Source: Hyphomicrobiales bacterium (GTDB lineage Bacteria > Pseudomonadota > Alphaproteobacteria > Rhizobiales > Rhizobiaceae). From it: DNA of 57,383 nucleotides. Position numbers and translations under genes: made by a program. The stretch spans positions 1 to 57,383 of the forward strand of contig UCIA01000009.1 in the NCBI GenBank assembly GCA_900472295.1. The letters are read 5' to 3'. The notes beneath the pieces were generated by a model that saw only the letters and a program-made list of their open reading frames with translations, was not told the origin of the DNA and did no database searches. Below, in pieces: positions 33,533-42,376 of this stretch. Within the stretch, counting starts at the first letter, position 1; each line of letters begins with the position of its first letter.

Positions 33533-34699
33533 ATGAAAATCACGAGCGTTCGGCCGTGGCTGATCAAGTCCGATGCTTCCTATTGGGGAGAGTTCCTGTT
33601 CGTCGAGGTGACGACCGACGAAGGGGTGAGTGGCTGGGGAGAAATCACCACCACCACAAGGCTCGCCAACCGCGCTCTCTGCACGATCCTGCGGCAGATC
33701 GGTGTCGCCGTGACAGGCGAGGATCCGGCGCGTATCGAGCATCTCTGGCACAAGATTTTCCGCAGCTTCACCTATATGGGAAGCCGCGGCGCCGCAGTCG
33801 AATGCGTGAGCGCCATCGATATTGCGCTCTGGGACATTCGCGGCAAAGTTCTCGGCAAGCCGATTTACGAACTGCTGGGCGGACCGGTACGCGATGAAAT
33901 CGCGCTCTACACCCATCCCAACCAGGCCAAGTTTACCAGCAAGGAGGCTGTGGTCCGCGAAATTCGAGACATCGTCGAGTCCGGACACACGGGGCTGAAG
34001 TTCGATCCTTTCCCCCATCAGGGTCACATCGCTGATGGCTTGGCGCGCGAACAGCGGGACGGGTACCTCGATGGCAGCATGACCCGCAAGGACGAGCGCG
34101 AGGCCGCCGAACTCACGGCTCTGATCCGCGAAACGGCGGGACCCGATGTCGACATCCTAATCGACGCCCATGGCCGCTTCGACGTTCCCACCGCCATTCG
34201 CCTCTGCCGGAGCCTCGAGGAAGCCGGCCAGATCGACTGGTTCGAGGAGCCTTGCCCGCCCGAAAGCCTCAATGCCCTCAAGCAGGTGCGTGAGAAAGTC
34301 AGCGCCGCCATCTCGTGGGGCGAGCGCGGCCACACCAAGTGGGATTTCGTGCCGGTGCTCGAGAACAGGCTTGCCGACTACATCATGCCGGACGTGACCT
34401 GGACCGGCGGCATCACCGAACTGAAGAAGATCTCCGCCCTGTGCGAAGCCTACTACATCCCGGTCTCGCCCCATGACGCCGCGGGACCGATCAACGTGGT
34501 TGCGGGGGCGCAGGTGATGATGACGGTTCCCAACTTCTACAAGCTCGAAACGTCCGAGTGGAACCTCGGCAAATACGATCACCTCATCGACAGACCGCTC
34601 GACGTTTCGAACGGCAGCCTCAAGCTGACGTCGCAGCCGGGCCTGGGCGTCGAGATGAACCGCGACTACCTGCAGGCCCACGAGATAGAGCTTGGCTAG
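33533..34699 (+). CDS. Enolase-superfamily sugar-acid dehydratase B (galactonate dehydratase-like)
   Basis: A 388-residue enolase-superfamily protein. N-terminal capping domain: [20 protein letters not shown]. Active-site parts: [11 protein letters not shown] (lysine side of strand 2), DAHGRF (metal aspartate and histidine), [10 protein letters not shown] (glutamate), [11 protein letters not shown] (glutamate), [12 protein letters not shown] (aspartate of the dyad) and [11 protein letters not shown] (catalytic histidine). The DxHGR, EEP, GER and PHxxxGP set is the galactonate-dehydratase pattern, but substrates in this branch vary widely. It follows the GntR gene by 53 bp and is the first dehydratase of the plus-strand unit. 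Confidence 0.87.
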   Translation: MKITSVRPWLIKSDASYWGEFLFVEVTTDEGVSGWGEITTTTRLANRALCTILRQIGVAVTGEDPARIEHLWHKIFRSFTYMGSRGAAVECVSAIDIALWDIRGKVLGKPIYELLGGPVRDEIALYTHPNQAKFTSKEAVVREIRDIVESGHTGLKFDPFPHQGHIADGLAREQRDGYLDGSMTRKDEREAAELTALIRETAGPDVDILIDAHGRFDVPTAIRLCRSLEEAGQIDWFEEPCPPESLNALKQVREKVSAAISWGERGHTKWDFVPVLENRLADYIMPDVTWTGGITELKKISALCEAYYIPVSPHDAAGPINVVAGAQVMMTVPNFYKLETSEWNLGKYDHLIDRPLDVSNGSLKLTSQPGLGVEMNRDYLQAHEIELG

Positions 34700-34754
34700 C
34701 AATGCTTATGCCGGCCGGGGTGCGGGGCGCCACCAATCAGAACGAGGATATGCC

Positions 34755-36113
34755 ATGGCAAAGACGGATAGCGCCGGTGAGGCGCTCAATCGGGTAAATA
34801 CGAACTCCAAGCCGAGCGACCTGCGCATCACCGACCTGCGCGTTGCCGAGATCGTCGGCGCACCGTTCACCTCGGCGCTCATCAAGATCTACACCAACCA
34901 GGGCATTGTCGGTCTCGGCGAAGTGCGTGACGGCGCCAGCGCGACCTATGCGCTGATGCTGAAGAGCCGGTTGCTGGGCGAAAACCCCTGTGACGTCGAC
35001 CGGCTGTTTCGCCGCATCAAGCAATTTGGCGGCCATGGGCGGCAAGGTGGTGGCGTCTCGGCAGTCGAGATCGCGCTGTGGGATCTCGCCGGCAAGGCGT
35101 ACGGCGTACCGATCTACCAGATGCTTGGCGGACGGTTCCGCGACAAGGTGCGGGTCTATTGCGACACCGATGCCGACAAGCCCAGCGGCACCGAGACCGG
35201 CAAGCGGCTCAAGGCGCGGATGGATCTCGGTTTCACCTTCCTCAAGATGGATCTCGGTCTGGCGCAGATCGCGCACATACCGGGCGCCGTGGTGGCGCCG
35301 GCCGGCGTGCTCGACGGTTTCCGCAGCCATGCCGCCCGCGGCCCGGCACGCACGCTGGACGAACGCCGCGCACGCAACGCTGCCTATGACGCGCAAAACG
35401 TGCCGCATCCCTTCACCGGCCTGCACTTCACCGAAAAGGGCCTCGACCTGCTCGACCAATATATCCACGAGGTGCGCGAGGTGATCGGCTACGAGGTTCC
35501 GCTCGCCATCGACCATGTCGGCCACATCTCGCTGCAGGACGGCATCCGGTTGGCACGGCGGATCGAGAAATATGCACCGGCGTGGCTCGAGGACGTCATC
35601 CCCTGGCAGTACACCGAGCAGTATCGGCAATTGCAGCAGGCGACATCCGTGCCGATCTGCACGGGCGAGGACATCTACCTCAAGGAAGCGTTCGAGCCGC
35701 TGCTCAAGTCAGGCATCTCGGTCATCCATCCGGATTTGCTGACCACAGGCGGCATACTCGAGACAAAGAAGATCGGCGATGCGGCGCAGGGGCATGGTGT
35801 TGCCATGGCCATCCACATGGCCGAAAGCCCGATCGCCGCGATGGCCGCCGCCCATGTCGCGGTGGCCACGGAAAACTTCATGGCGCTCGAATATCACAGC
35901 GTCGAAGTCGACTGGTGGGACGACATCGTCACCGGCCTGCCCAAGCCGCTGGTCAAGGACGGATTCATCACCGTGCCTGACAAGCCTGGCCTGGGCATCG
36001 ACGATGTGGTCGACGAAGTGATCAGCCAGCACCTGCAGGACGGCGTCAAAGGCATCTGGCAGCCTACGGATCACTGGGACCATGAATATTCCTGGGACCG
36101 CACCTGGAGCTGA
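34755..36113 (+). CDS. Enolase-superfamily protein C (mandelate racemase group)
   Basis: A 452-residue protein, longer than usual because of an insert near residues 175-225. Barrel residues: [27 protein letters not shown] (metal aspartate), [14 protein letters not shown] (glutamate), [13 protein letters not shown] (glutamate), [13 protein letters not shown] (aspartate) and [13 protein letters not shown] (histidine). Enolase D (36492-37688) shows the same LED, TGE and WWxDIV pattern, so the two are close relatives and differ from A and B. The ATG of [10 protein letters not shown] is used. About 55 bp separate it from enolase B. Its substrate is unknown. Confidence 0.83.
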   Translation: MAKTDSAGEALNRVNTNSKPSDLRITDLRVAEIVGAPFTSALIKIYTNQGIVGLGEVRDGASATYALMLKSRLLGENPCDVDRLFRRIKQFGGHGRQGGGVSAVEIALWDLAGKAYGVPIYQMLGGRFRDKVRVYCDTDADKPSGTETGKRLKARMDLGFTFLKMDLGLAQIAHIPGAVVAPAGVLDGFRSHAARGPARTLDERRARNAAYDAQNVPHPFTGLHFTEKGLDLLDQYIHEVREVIGYEVPLAIDHVGHISLQDGIRLARRIEKYAPAWLEDVIPWQYTEQYRQLQQATSVPICTGEDIYLKEAFEPLLKSGISVIHPDLLTTGGILETKKIGDAAQGHGVAMAIHMAESPIAAMAAAHVAVATENFMALEYHSVEVDWWDDIVTGLPKPLVKDGFITVPDKPGLGIDDVVDEVISQHLQDGVKGIWQPTDHWDHEYSWDRTWS

Positions 36114-36156
36114 CTCAACACCTCTCCCTTTGGGGAGATGAACAGAAGGATTGACC

Positions 36157-36483
36157 ATGATCTACGAACTTCGCATTTACGACTGCCTGCCGGGCCAACT
36201 GCCGGCGCTGCTCAAGCGTTTCAACGACCATACCTTGGCGCTGTGGGATAGACACGGTATCCGACAAGCCGGATTCTTCACCACGGTGGTCGGCGAAAAC
36301 AGCAATCGACTGACCTACTTCATCGCCTGGGAATCCCTTGCCGAGCGCGAAGTGAAATGGAAGGCCTTCACCACCGATCCGATGTGGCTCAAGGTCCGCG
36401 ACGAGTCCGAGCGCGATGGCCCGATCCTGGCCAATATTTCCAGCCAGTTTCTCGCGCCAACCGCCTTCTCGTCGGTGAAATAG
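36157..36483 (+). CDS. NIPSNAP family protein
   Basis: A 108-residue protein with the NIPSNAP ferredoxin-like fold pattern: MIYELRIYDCLPGQLPALLK, NDHTLALWDRHGIRQAGFFT, and RLTYFIAWESLAEREVKWKA followed by FTTDPMWLKVRDESERDGP. No signal peptide. AAGGA precedes the ATG by six bases. It is encoded between enolases C and D with very short gaps (8 bp to the next), so it is co-translated with them. Bacterial NIPSNAP proteins have no established reaction; the fold is shared with dimeric monooxygenases and isomerases. A role as an accessory enzyme or mutarotase-like factor for the sugar acid is speculative. Confidence 0.85.
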   Translation: MIYELRIYDCLPGQLPALLKRFNDHTLALWDRHGIRQAGFFTTVVGENSNRLTYFIAWESLAEREVKWKAFTTDPMWLKVRDESERDGPILANISSQFLAPTAFSSVK

Positions 36484-36491
36484 AGGACATC

Positions 36492-37688
36492 ATGAAAATC
36501 ACCGATCTGCGCTGCGCCGTCATAGGCAAACACCCCATCGTCCGCATCGTCACCGATGAAGGTCTCTATGGACTGGGTGAGGTCGAATACACCAAGCCTT
36601 ACCTCAAACCTTGGGTGCTGCATTTCCGTGACGCGCTGATCGGTGAGGATCCGACGGATGTCGAACGCTGCATGCTGAAGATCCGTCAGCGCGGCTCGTT
36701 CAAGCCCTATGGTGCCGCCGTCAGCGCCATCGAGCATGCGCTGTGGGACATCGCCGGCAAGGCCGCCGGCGTTCCGGTCTACAAGCTGCTCGGCGGCAAG
36801 GTGCGCGACCAGGTGCGGGTCTATAACGGCTCCATCCGCAAGAAGCGCACCGGCGACAGGCCCGAGGATTACGCGGCCGACGTCAAATGGATGATGGAAC
36901 GGCCGGAAGGTTTCTTCATGGTCAAGCAAGGCATCAGCTTTCACTCCAATATGAAGACCACGGTGCCCGACTTCCACTATGGCGTGCGCCAGCCGCCGAC
37001 CTATCATGGCGCGATGGACCAGGGGCAGATCAGCGAGCGCGGCATGGCGCATATGATCGAATGCGTCATCGCCATGAAGGAGGTGCTCGGCGACAAGGTT
37101 TCGCTGGCGCTGGATTGCGGCCCCGGCTGGTTCCTGCCGGACGCGATCCGCTTCGCACAGGCGGTGGAAAAATACAATCTGATGTGGCTGGAGGACATGC
37201 TGACCGGCGACTATGTGCCGTGGGTCAATCCGCAGGCCTACCGCGAACTGACGACATCGACGTCCACGCCCATCCATACAGGCGAGCAGATCTACCTGCG
37301 CCACAATTTCAAGGAACTGATCGAAACCCAGGCGGTGCGGGTCATCGGTCCTGATCCCGCCGACATTGGCGGCATAGCCGAGCTCAAATGGGTGGCCGAG
37401 CATGCGTACATGCACTCGATCATGATGGCGCCGCACGGCACCGCGAACGGTCTGCTCGGCCTCGGCGCGCTGATCAATGTCTGCGCCACGCTGCCGGCCA
37501 ACTACATCGCCTTCGAATATCCCAGCGCCTCCGATCCCTGGTGGGAGGACATCGTCATCGGCCTGCCGACGCAGATCGTGAAGGATTCGATGGTCGACCT
37601 GCTTGAAGCGCCGGGATTGGGTGTCGACATCGATGCCGCGGGGGCCAGGCAGTATCTCATGGAAGAGGACGCTGGTTTCTTCGACTAG
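36492..37688 (+). CDS. Enolase-superfamily protein D (mandelate racemase group)
   Basis: A 398-residue protein starting MKITDLRCAVIGKHPIVRIV behind AGAGGA. Active-site segments: GFFMVKQGISFHSNM (strand 2 lysine), ALDCGPGWFLPDA (metal aspartate), WLEDMLTGDYVPW (glutamate), IHTGEQIYLRHNF (glutamate), IGPDPADIGGIAE (aspartate) and MAPHGTANGLLGL (histidine). It shares YKLLGGKVRDQVRVY and YPSASDPWWEDIVIGL with enolase C, which has [14 protein letters not shown] and [15 protein letters not shown]. The two look like diverged paralogues split by the NIPSNAP gene. It is the last gene of the plus-strand unit. Dehydration or racemisation of a sugar acid or lactone is expected; the substrate is unknown. 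Confidence 0.84.
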   Translation: MKITDLRCAVIGKHPIVRIVTDEGLYGLGEVEYTKPYLKPWVLHFRDALIGEDPTDVERCMLKIRQRGSFKPYGAAVSAIEHALWDIAGKAAGVPVYKLLGGKVRDQVRVYNGSIRKKRTGDRPEDYAADVKWMMERPEGFFMVKQGISFHSNMKTTVPDFHYGVRQPPTYHGAMDQGQISERGMAHMIECVIAMKEVLGDKVSLALDCGPGWFLPDAIRFAQAVEKYNLMWLEDMLTGDYVPWVNPQAYRELTTSTSTPIHTGEQIYLRHNFKELIETQAVRVIGPDPADIGGIAELKWVAEHAYMHSIMMAPHGTANGLLGLGALINVCATLPANYIAFEYPSASDPWWEDIVIGLPTQIVKDSMVDLLEAPGLGVDIDAAGARQYLMEEDAGFFD

Positions 37689-37716
37689 CGATCGATCCGA
37701 CGCGACCCGAGGCAAG

Positions 37717-37740
37717 CCTCCTGCCGGCGGGGACAGGAGG
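37717..37740 (+). terminator. Hairpin after the enolase unit
   Basis: CCTCCTG and CAGGAGG form a 7-bp stem around a 10-base loop, 28 bp after the stop of enolase D. No T-run follows, so it is at best a weak terminator or an mRNA-end stabiliser. Confidence 0.4.
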
Positions 37741-37773
37741 TAGTCACACGCTCATTTGTACTAACGCAAATCA

Positions 37774-37806
37774 AATCAGGACTTCTGATTATATATAGTC
37801 CTGATT
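37774..37806. promoter_or_regulatory. Inverted repeat with 10-bp arms upstream of the SDR gene
   Basis: AATCAGGACT and AGTCCTGATT are perfect reverse complements separated by 13 bp of AT-rich sequence (TTATATATA). It lies 41 bp before the start codon at 37847 and overlaps a TATATA stretch that could be the -10 box. It looks like an operator for an unidentified regulator. No regulator is adjacent on the 5' side. Confidence 0.6.
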
Positions 37807-37846
37807 GGTGACGGTATCTTGGCATCATCCACAACAGGAGATTGCC

Positions 37847-38605
37847 ATGAAGACCGCTTTCATCACCGGAACCTCGTCGGGCTACGGCCTCGAAACCGCC
37901 CGGCATTTTCACGCCAAGGGCTGGAATGTCGTCGCCGCCATGCGCACGCCGCGTGAGGATGTCCTGCCCAAATCCGACCGCATCCATATCGTGCCGCTCG
38001 ACGTCACCAATGCCGGCAGCATCAAGGCCGCTGTCGAAGCCGCCGGTCCGATCGATGTGCTGGTCAACAATGCCGGTATCGGCTTGTTCGGCGCCTTCGA
38101 GGCGACATCGATCGACACCGCGCGCCAGATCTTCGAAACCAACACATTCGGTGTCATGGCCATGACCCAGGCGGTTATCCCGCAGTTCCGCGCCCGCCGT
38201 TCGGGCACGCTCGTTAATGTCACCTCCAGCGCCGTGCTGGCGCCAATGCCACTGGTCGCCATCTACACCGCCAGCAAGACGGCGATTGACGGCTTCACCG
38301 CCTCGCTTGCCAACGAGCTCAATCATTTCGGCATCCGCGTGAAAATGGTTCAGCCGGGCTACGGGCCGACGACCGCCTTCTCGCGCGATGCGGCGTCCTA
38401 TATCGAGCGCTTCATCCCTGAGGTGTATGCAGGCTATGCCAGCGAAATCTTCGCAGAGATGACCCGGCCGATGGCGCACACCGTGCCTGAAGATGTCGCC
38501 GAAATCGTCTGGAAGGCCGCGCATGATGACACCGCGACGATCAGCTTTCCCGCAGGACCAGATGCCGTGGCGTTGAGCCAGGCGCGCCAGGCGGTGGCTG
38601 CGTAA
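37847..38605 (+). CDS. Short-chain dehydrogenase/reductase (classical SDR)
   Basis: A 252-residue oxidoreductase with complete SDR motifs: TGTSSGYG (cofactor site), DVTNAGS, NNAGIGLFG, serine in VTSSAVLAP, and YTASK (catalytic tyrosine and lysine). CAGGAG precedes the ATG of MKTAFITGTS. The glycine-rich motif and the VQPGYGPTTAF segment resemble the group annotated as SDR family oxidoreductases acting on unknown ketones. It stands alone between the enolase unit and a convergent BetI-like regulator. The 10-bp inverted repeat upstream suggests specific regulation. Substrate unknown. Confidence 0.83.
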   Translation: MKTAFITGTSSGYGLETARHFHAKGWNVVAAMRTPREDVLPKSDRIHIVPLDVTNAGSIKAAVEAAGPIDVLVNNAGIGLFGAFEATSIDTARQIFETNTFGVMAMTQAVIPQFRARRSGTLVNVTSSAVLAPMPLVAIYTASKTAIDGFTASLANELNHFGIRVKMVQPGYGPTTAFSRDAASYIERFIPEVYAGYASEIFAEMTRPMAHTVPEDVAEIVWKAAHDDTATISFPAGPDAVALSQARQAVAA

Positions 38606-38616
38606 TCCATTCTGCC

Positions 38617-38642
38617 GCACCGGCGACGTGTCGCCGGGGTGC
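38617..38642. terminator. Strong hairpin between convergent SDR and tetR-type genes
   Basis: GCACCGGCGAC pairs with GTCGCCGGGGTGC (two-base bulge) around a tiny loop. It is placed between two convergent stop codons, so it can serve as a terminator for both strands. No long T-run is present. Confidence 0.55.
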
Positions 38643-38650
38643 GCAGAGGC

Positions 38651-39301
38651 TCATTGCTGTCGCCGGGGAGCAGCCCTCTTGTGTCCCCGGCCTGAACGCA
38701 GGAGCTTCTCTTCCTTGTCGCTCACCAGAGAGCGAATTCCTGTGAACACCAGCGTGATGGCTTCGTCACGTCCGATATCGTCGGCCACCGCCTTGCGCAG
38801 CCACAGCCCGTCGAGCAGGGCAGCAACGATCAGGCTCGCCTCTTGCAGGCGCACCGCATCGAACATGCCGCCAAACACCGAAGCCAAATTGGAGCGCAGC
38901 CGCCGGTGGAACACACGTTGGAGCCGGGCATATTGCTCGTTCACGCCGGCTTCGGCGCAGACGGATATCCAGGCGCTGGCGATGGGACGGGTGAAAGCCT
39001 GGGCGGGAAAGTTGCCCTCGACGATGGCTTCCAGCCGCGCCCAATGGGTTTGCGCCGCAGCGAGCCGCGCGATGACATCTTCCATCAGCAGGCGGTTGTT
39101 GTAGCGCACCATGCCGAACAGGACTTCGTCCTTGCCCTTGAAATAATAGGCGAGAATGCCGGGCGACATGCCGGCCTCGCGGCATATGCGGGCCGAGGTC
39201 ATGCCTTGCAGCCCATGCTCGAGGAACACGCGGTGCGCGGCCGCGATCAACTCGACGCGCCTTATGTCCTCGATTCTGGTTCGCTTGCCTTGAGTCGCCA
39301 T
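38651..39301 (-). CDS. TetR family regulator, BetI-like
   Basis: A 216-residue regulator. The helix-turn-helix is at about residues 29-50 (MTSARICREAGMSPGILAYY then FKGKDEVLFGMVRYNNRLL). The effector domain contains AFTRPIASAWISVCAEAGVNEQYARLQRVF split over two helices, a pattern typical of BetI, the choline-sensing repressor of betaine synthesis genes. The ATG of MATQGKRTRI is used. It is divergent from the ChoX-like gene, with a perfect inverted repeat between them. The effector is likely choline or a related quaternary amine; the usual betAB genes are not adjacent. Confidence 0.8.
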   Translation of the reverse strand: MATQGKRTRIEDIRRVELIAAAHRVFLEHGLQGMTSARICREAGMSPGILAYYFKGKDEVLFGMVRYNNRLLMEDVIARLAAAQTHWARLEAIVEGNFPAQAFTRPIASAWISVCAEAGVNEQYARLQRVFHRRLRSNLASVFGGMFDAVRLQEASLIVAALLDGLWLRKAVADDIGRDEAITLVFTGIRSLVSDKEEKLLRSGRGHKRAAPRRQQ

Positions 39302-39324
39302 TTCCCTTTCTAGCAAATAGATTT

Positions 39325-39340
39325 TTGTATGCTCATACAA
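39325..39340. promoter_or_regulatory. Perfect inverted repeat between betI-like and choX-like genes, probable operator
   Basis: TTGTATG-CT-CATACAA has 7-bp arms and a 2-bp spacer. It sits 24 bp upstream of the BetI-like start and 78 bp upstream of the ChoX-like start. A TTGACA box follows at 39350-39355 for the plus strand. TetR-family operators are usually of this shape; autoregulation is inferred. Confidence 0.7.
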
Positions 39341-39417
39341 GATTCTATATTGACATATAGCGAAGACGCCATAGCGTTGGCTGGCAGTCGTCTCATCAAG
39401 AAAATGGGGAACCAAAA

Positions 39418-40347
39418 ATGCGCACGACAGTCATCTTTGCCTTGCTTTCGTGGTTGATCGCTTCACCCGCCATGGCCACTGAAGCGGCGCAGTGTCAGAA
39501 AGTTCGCATGGCGGATCTCGGCTGGACCGATATCGCACTCACCAACACCACCGCCGAGGTGATCCTCGATGCGCTGGGTTACGACGCCTCGCAGACCTTG
39601 CTTGGCCTAGGCGTCGCCTACTCGGCGCTGAAGGAAAACGACATGGACGTATTCCTGGGCAATTGGCGGCCGGTCCAGGACGAGGAATACAAGTCCTATT
39701 TCGATGAGGGATCGGTCGAAGTGCTGGGCGTCAACCTGGAGGGCGCCAAATACACGCTCGCCGTGCCGCAATATGTTGCGGACCAGGGGGTCAAAAGCTT
39801 CGATGATCTCGCCGCCCACGCCGACAAGTTCGGCAGCAAGATCTATGGCATCGAGGCGGGCTCGAACAAGCCGCTCGTCGACATGGTCGCGGCCAACTAC
39901 CACGGGCTGGGCAACTGGCAGATCATCGAATCCAGCGAAGCAGCGATGCTGACGCAGGTCGCGAACTCGGTGGCGGCCAAGGGCTGGGTCGTGTTCCTCG
40001 GCTGGGAGCCGCATCCGATGAACCTCGACTACAAAATCACTTACCTCTCAGGCGGCGACGTCGAGTTCGGACCGAATTTCGGCGGCGCCACCGTCCGCAC
40101 CATCGCCCGCAAGGGTTTTTCGACAGAATGTCCTAACGCGGCCAAGCTGTTTGCCAATCTGGCCTTCGATCTCACCTATGAAAATTACGGCATGCGGATG
40201 ATTTTGGGCGAGGGAAAATCCGCCGACGAAGCCGCCCGCGAGATGATCAAGCGCAACCCCGACCGACTGGCGAAATGGCTGGACGGCGTCTCGACCCTTG
40301 ACGGTCAGCCAGGCCTGCCGGCCGTGAAAAGCGCGCTGGGCCTCTAG
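39418..40347 (+). CDS. Choline/glycine betaine-type ABC substrate-binding protein (ChoX/ProX-like)
   Basis: A periplasmic binding protein of 309 residues with a signal peptide (MRTTVIFALLSWLIASPAMA). Quaternary-amine family features: VRMADLGWTDIALTNTTAEV (aromatic cage start), DVFLGNWRPVQDEEYKSYFD, IYGIEAGSNKPLVDMV, VVFLGWEPHPMN and NYGMRM. The tryptophan and tyrosine residues of the cation-pi cage are present (GWTD, NWRP, GWEPHPMN). The match is to rhizobial ChoX. The permease and ATPase (ChoW, ChoV) are not adjacent, so it must use a transporter encoded elsewhere. The next gene begins directly after its stop codon. Confidence 0.87.
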   Translation: MRTTVIFALLSWLIASPAMATEAAQCQKVRMADLGWTDIALTNTTAEVILDALGYDASQTLLGLGVAYSALKENDMDVFLGNWRPVQDEEYKSYFDEGSVEVLGVNLEGAKYTLAVPQYVADQGVKSFDDLAAHADKFGSKIYGIEAGSNKPLVDMVAANYHGLGNWQIIESSEAAMLTQVANSVAAKGWVVFLGWEPHPMNLDYKITYLSGGDVEFGPNFGGATVRTIARKGFSTECPNAAKLFANLAFDLTYENYGMRMILGEGKSADEAAREMIKRNPDRLAKWLDGVSTLDGQPGLPAVKSALGL

Positions 40348-41379
40348 ATGAGCCAGAGCATGCTCGCAGCCGTGCTGGAGAGTGTGGGCCAGCCGCTGCG
40401 CATCATGAGCGTGCCGCTGCCGGAACCCGGTCCGGGAGAAATACTGGTTCGCCTCGAAGCCAGCGGCATCTGCCACACCGATGTGCATGTCTGGCAAGGT
40501 CACGCACGGCCGGCATCGGGGCAGCCGGCTTCTATTCTCGGCCATGAGGGCGTCGGGCGAGTGGTGCAGCTCGGCGCCGGCGTCACCGACTGGCGCCTCG
40601 GCGAGCGCGCCGGCGTCGCCTGGCTCCACGACACTTGCGGCCACTGTGAGGAATGCCATTCCGAGATGGAGTCTTTCTGCCAGCACCAGCGCGCGCATGG
40701 CTTCGATGTTGCCGGCACCTTTGCCGAATATGTCGTTGCCGATGCACGCTTTGCAGCGCGACTGCCGGAGGAGGGCGATGCAGCTGAATTGGCGCCGCTG
40801 ATGTGCGCGGGCCTGACCGCTTTCGGAGCGGTACAGCGAGCAGGCCTCAAAGAAGGAGAGATTTGTGCCATCTTCGGCTGCGGTGGTCTGGGTCTCTATG
40901 CCATTCAGATCGCCCGGCGGCTTGGCGGAAGGGTTGTCGCCATCGATACAGATGCGGCCAAGCTTCGCCTTGCCGCTTCCCTTGGCGCCGAGCACACGCT
41001 GCTTGCATCGCCCGAGCTGGCCGGCATCTGGCCGGCCAATCTGCGTGCCCATGTCTGCATCAATTTTGCGCCGACGCCGGCCAGTTGGGATGCCATGATC
41101 GCTGCGATCCGCCCGCGCGGCCGGATCATCGCGGCGGCAATGGTTTCGCAACCGGTGCCGCTCAGCCAGGAATGGCTGACGGCAAGTGGCATCTGGATAA
41201 CCGGAACCAGCGTCGGCACGCGCGCGCAGATGCGCGAACTGATCGAGCTGCATGAAGCGCAGCCCTTCGAGGCTCAGGTCCAACGCGTCACCCTGGCCGA
41301 GGCAACCGATGCCTTGGAGCGGTTGAAAGCGGGAAAAGCTGAAGGGCGGCAGGCGATCGTCTTTGGTTCCGGCGACTAG
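40348..41379 (+). CDS. Zinc-dependent alcohol dehydrogenase (AdhP-like)
   Basis: A 343-residue medium-chain dehydrogenase. The catalytic zinc site is CHTDVHVWQGH plus GHEGVG. The structural zinc cysteines lie in CGHCEECHSEMESFCQ. The nucleotide-binding motif is IFGCGGLGLYAIQIARRLGG near residue 175, and the aspartate following it (VVAIDTDAAK) indicates NAD preference. No gap separates it from the ChoX-like gene, so the two are co-translated. In this setting it may oxidise a choline-derived or other amino alcohol, or act on an unrelated alcohol; the pairing is the only evidence. Confidence 0.85.
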   Translation: MSQSMLAAVLESVGQPLRIMSVPLPEPGPGEILVRLEASGICHTDVHVWQGHARPASGQPASILGHEGVGRVVQLGAGVTDWRLGERAGVAWLHDTCGHCEECHSEMESFCQHQRAHGFDVAGTFAEYVVADARFAARLPEEGDAAELAPLMCAGLTAFGAVQRAGLKEGEICAIFGCGGLGLYAIQIARRLGGRVVAIDTDAAKLRLAASLGAEHTLLASPELAGIWPANLRAHVCINFAPTPASWDAMIAAIRPRGRIIAAAMVSQPVPLSQEWLTASGIWITGTSVGTRAQMRELIELHEAQPFEAQVQRVTLAEATDALERLKAGKAEGRQAIVFGSGD

Positions 41380-41459
41380 CGGTGATGCCACCAAGATCGC
41401 TTTTGCGGAAGGACTGTCGACAATTGACGGCCAGTCACTTGTTTGGAACAGTCCATTCC

Positions 41460-42365
41460 ATGGTCGACCCTCTCTCCGAAGTTATTGAGCTGCTCAAGCC
41501 TCAGGCCGTGTTTACCAAAGGCATCAGCGGCGCCGGCCGCTGGGGTGTTCGCTATGGCGATTTTGGCCATCCAAGCTTCGCCATCGTCATCGAGGGCGCG
41601 TGCCGATTGGCTGTTGACGGGCAACAGCCGCTGACGCTGGAGGCCGGCGATTTTATCCTGCTGCCGAAGACGCCGGGTTTCACCATGACCGGGTTCGAGC
41701 CCGTGATCCCCGAGATCATCGATCCGCATGTCGCGGCCTTGACGGCGGAAGGCGAAGTTCGCCATGGCGACCAGGACGGGCCGCCCAGCGTGCGCATCCT
41801 GGGTGGCTATTTCGTCTTCGACAGCGAGGATTCCGGGCTGCTGGTTTCGCTGCTGCCGGACCAGGTCCATGTCGGCGGCGTCGAGCGCCTGTCGATCGTC
41901 GTGAAGCTGCTGATCGAGGAAGCGGCGCAACGCCAGTCGGGGCGCGAGCTGGTGCTGACCCGGCTGATCGAGATCCTGCTGGTCGAATCCTTGCGGCTGA
42001 CGCAGACACGTGACGCTCCCGCCGGACTGTTGCGCGGGCTGGGCGATGCGCGGCTGGTTGAGGCCATCCGGCAGATGCATGCCGATCCGGCGCGTCCCTG
42101 GACGATGGCGGAGCTGGCAAGGGAAGCGGCGCTCTCCCGGTCGGCCTTTTTCGACCGCTTCAGCCGCAGCGTCGGCGTGCCGCCGATGGAGTATCTGCTG
42201 GCCTGGCGCATGGCACTGGCCAAGGACATGCTGCGCCGGCAGGAGATCGACATAGCCGAGGTTGCCGAGCGTGTCGGCTACGGTTCGGCCAGCACCTTCA
42301 GCACCGCCTTCAGCCGCCATTTCGGCCAGCCGCCCGGCCGCTACGCCAAGGCGACGGCGCACTAA
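41460..42365 (+). CDS. AraC family regulator with N-terminal cupin domain
   Basis: A 301-residue regulator. N-terminal cupin_6-type sensor domain: FAIVIEGACRLAVDGQQPLT, LEAGDFILLPKTPGFTMTG. The AraC DNA-binding domain is C-terminal: MAELAREAALSRSAFFDRFS then GVPPMEYLLAWRMALAKDML and VGYGSASTFSTAFSRHFGQP. The ATG of MVDPLSEVIELL is used. TGGAA-N7-TTCCA (41444-41460) ends at the start codon and may be an autoregulatory site. Regulators of this type usually control an adjacent oxidoreductase gene; candidates are the alcohol dehydrogenase before it and the convergent SDR after it. Confidence 0.85.
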   Translation: MVDPLSEVIELLKPQAVFTKGISGAGRWGVRYGDFGHPSFAIVIEGACRLAVDGQQPLTLEAGDFILLPKTPGFTMTGFEPVIPEIIDPHVAALTAEGEVRHGDQDGPPSVRILGGYFVFDSEDSGLLVSLLPDQVHVGGVERLSIVVKLLIEEAAQRQSGRELVLTRLIEILLVESLRLTQTRDAPAGLLRGLGDARLVEAIRQMHADPARPWTMAELAREAALSRSAFFDRFSRSVGVPPMEYLLAWRMALAKDMLRRQEIDIAEVAERVGYGSASTFSTAFSRHFGQPPGRYAKATAH

Positions 42366-42376
42366 AATACTATCGT

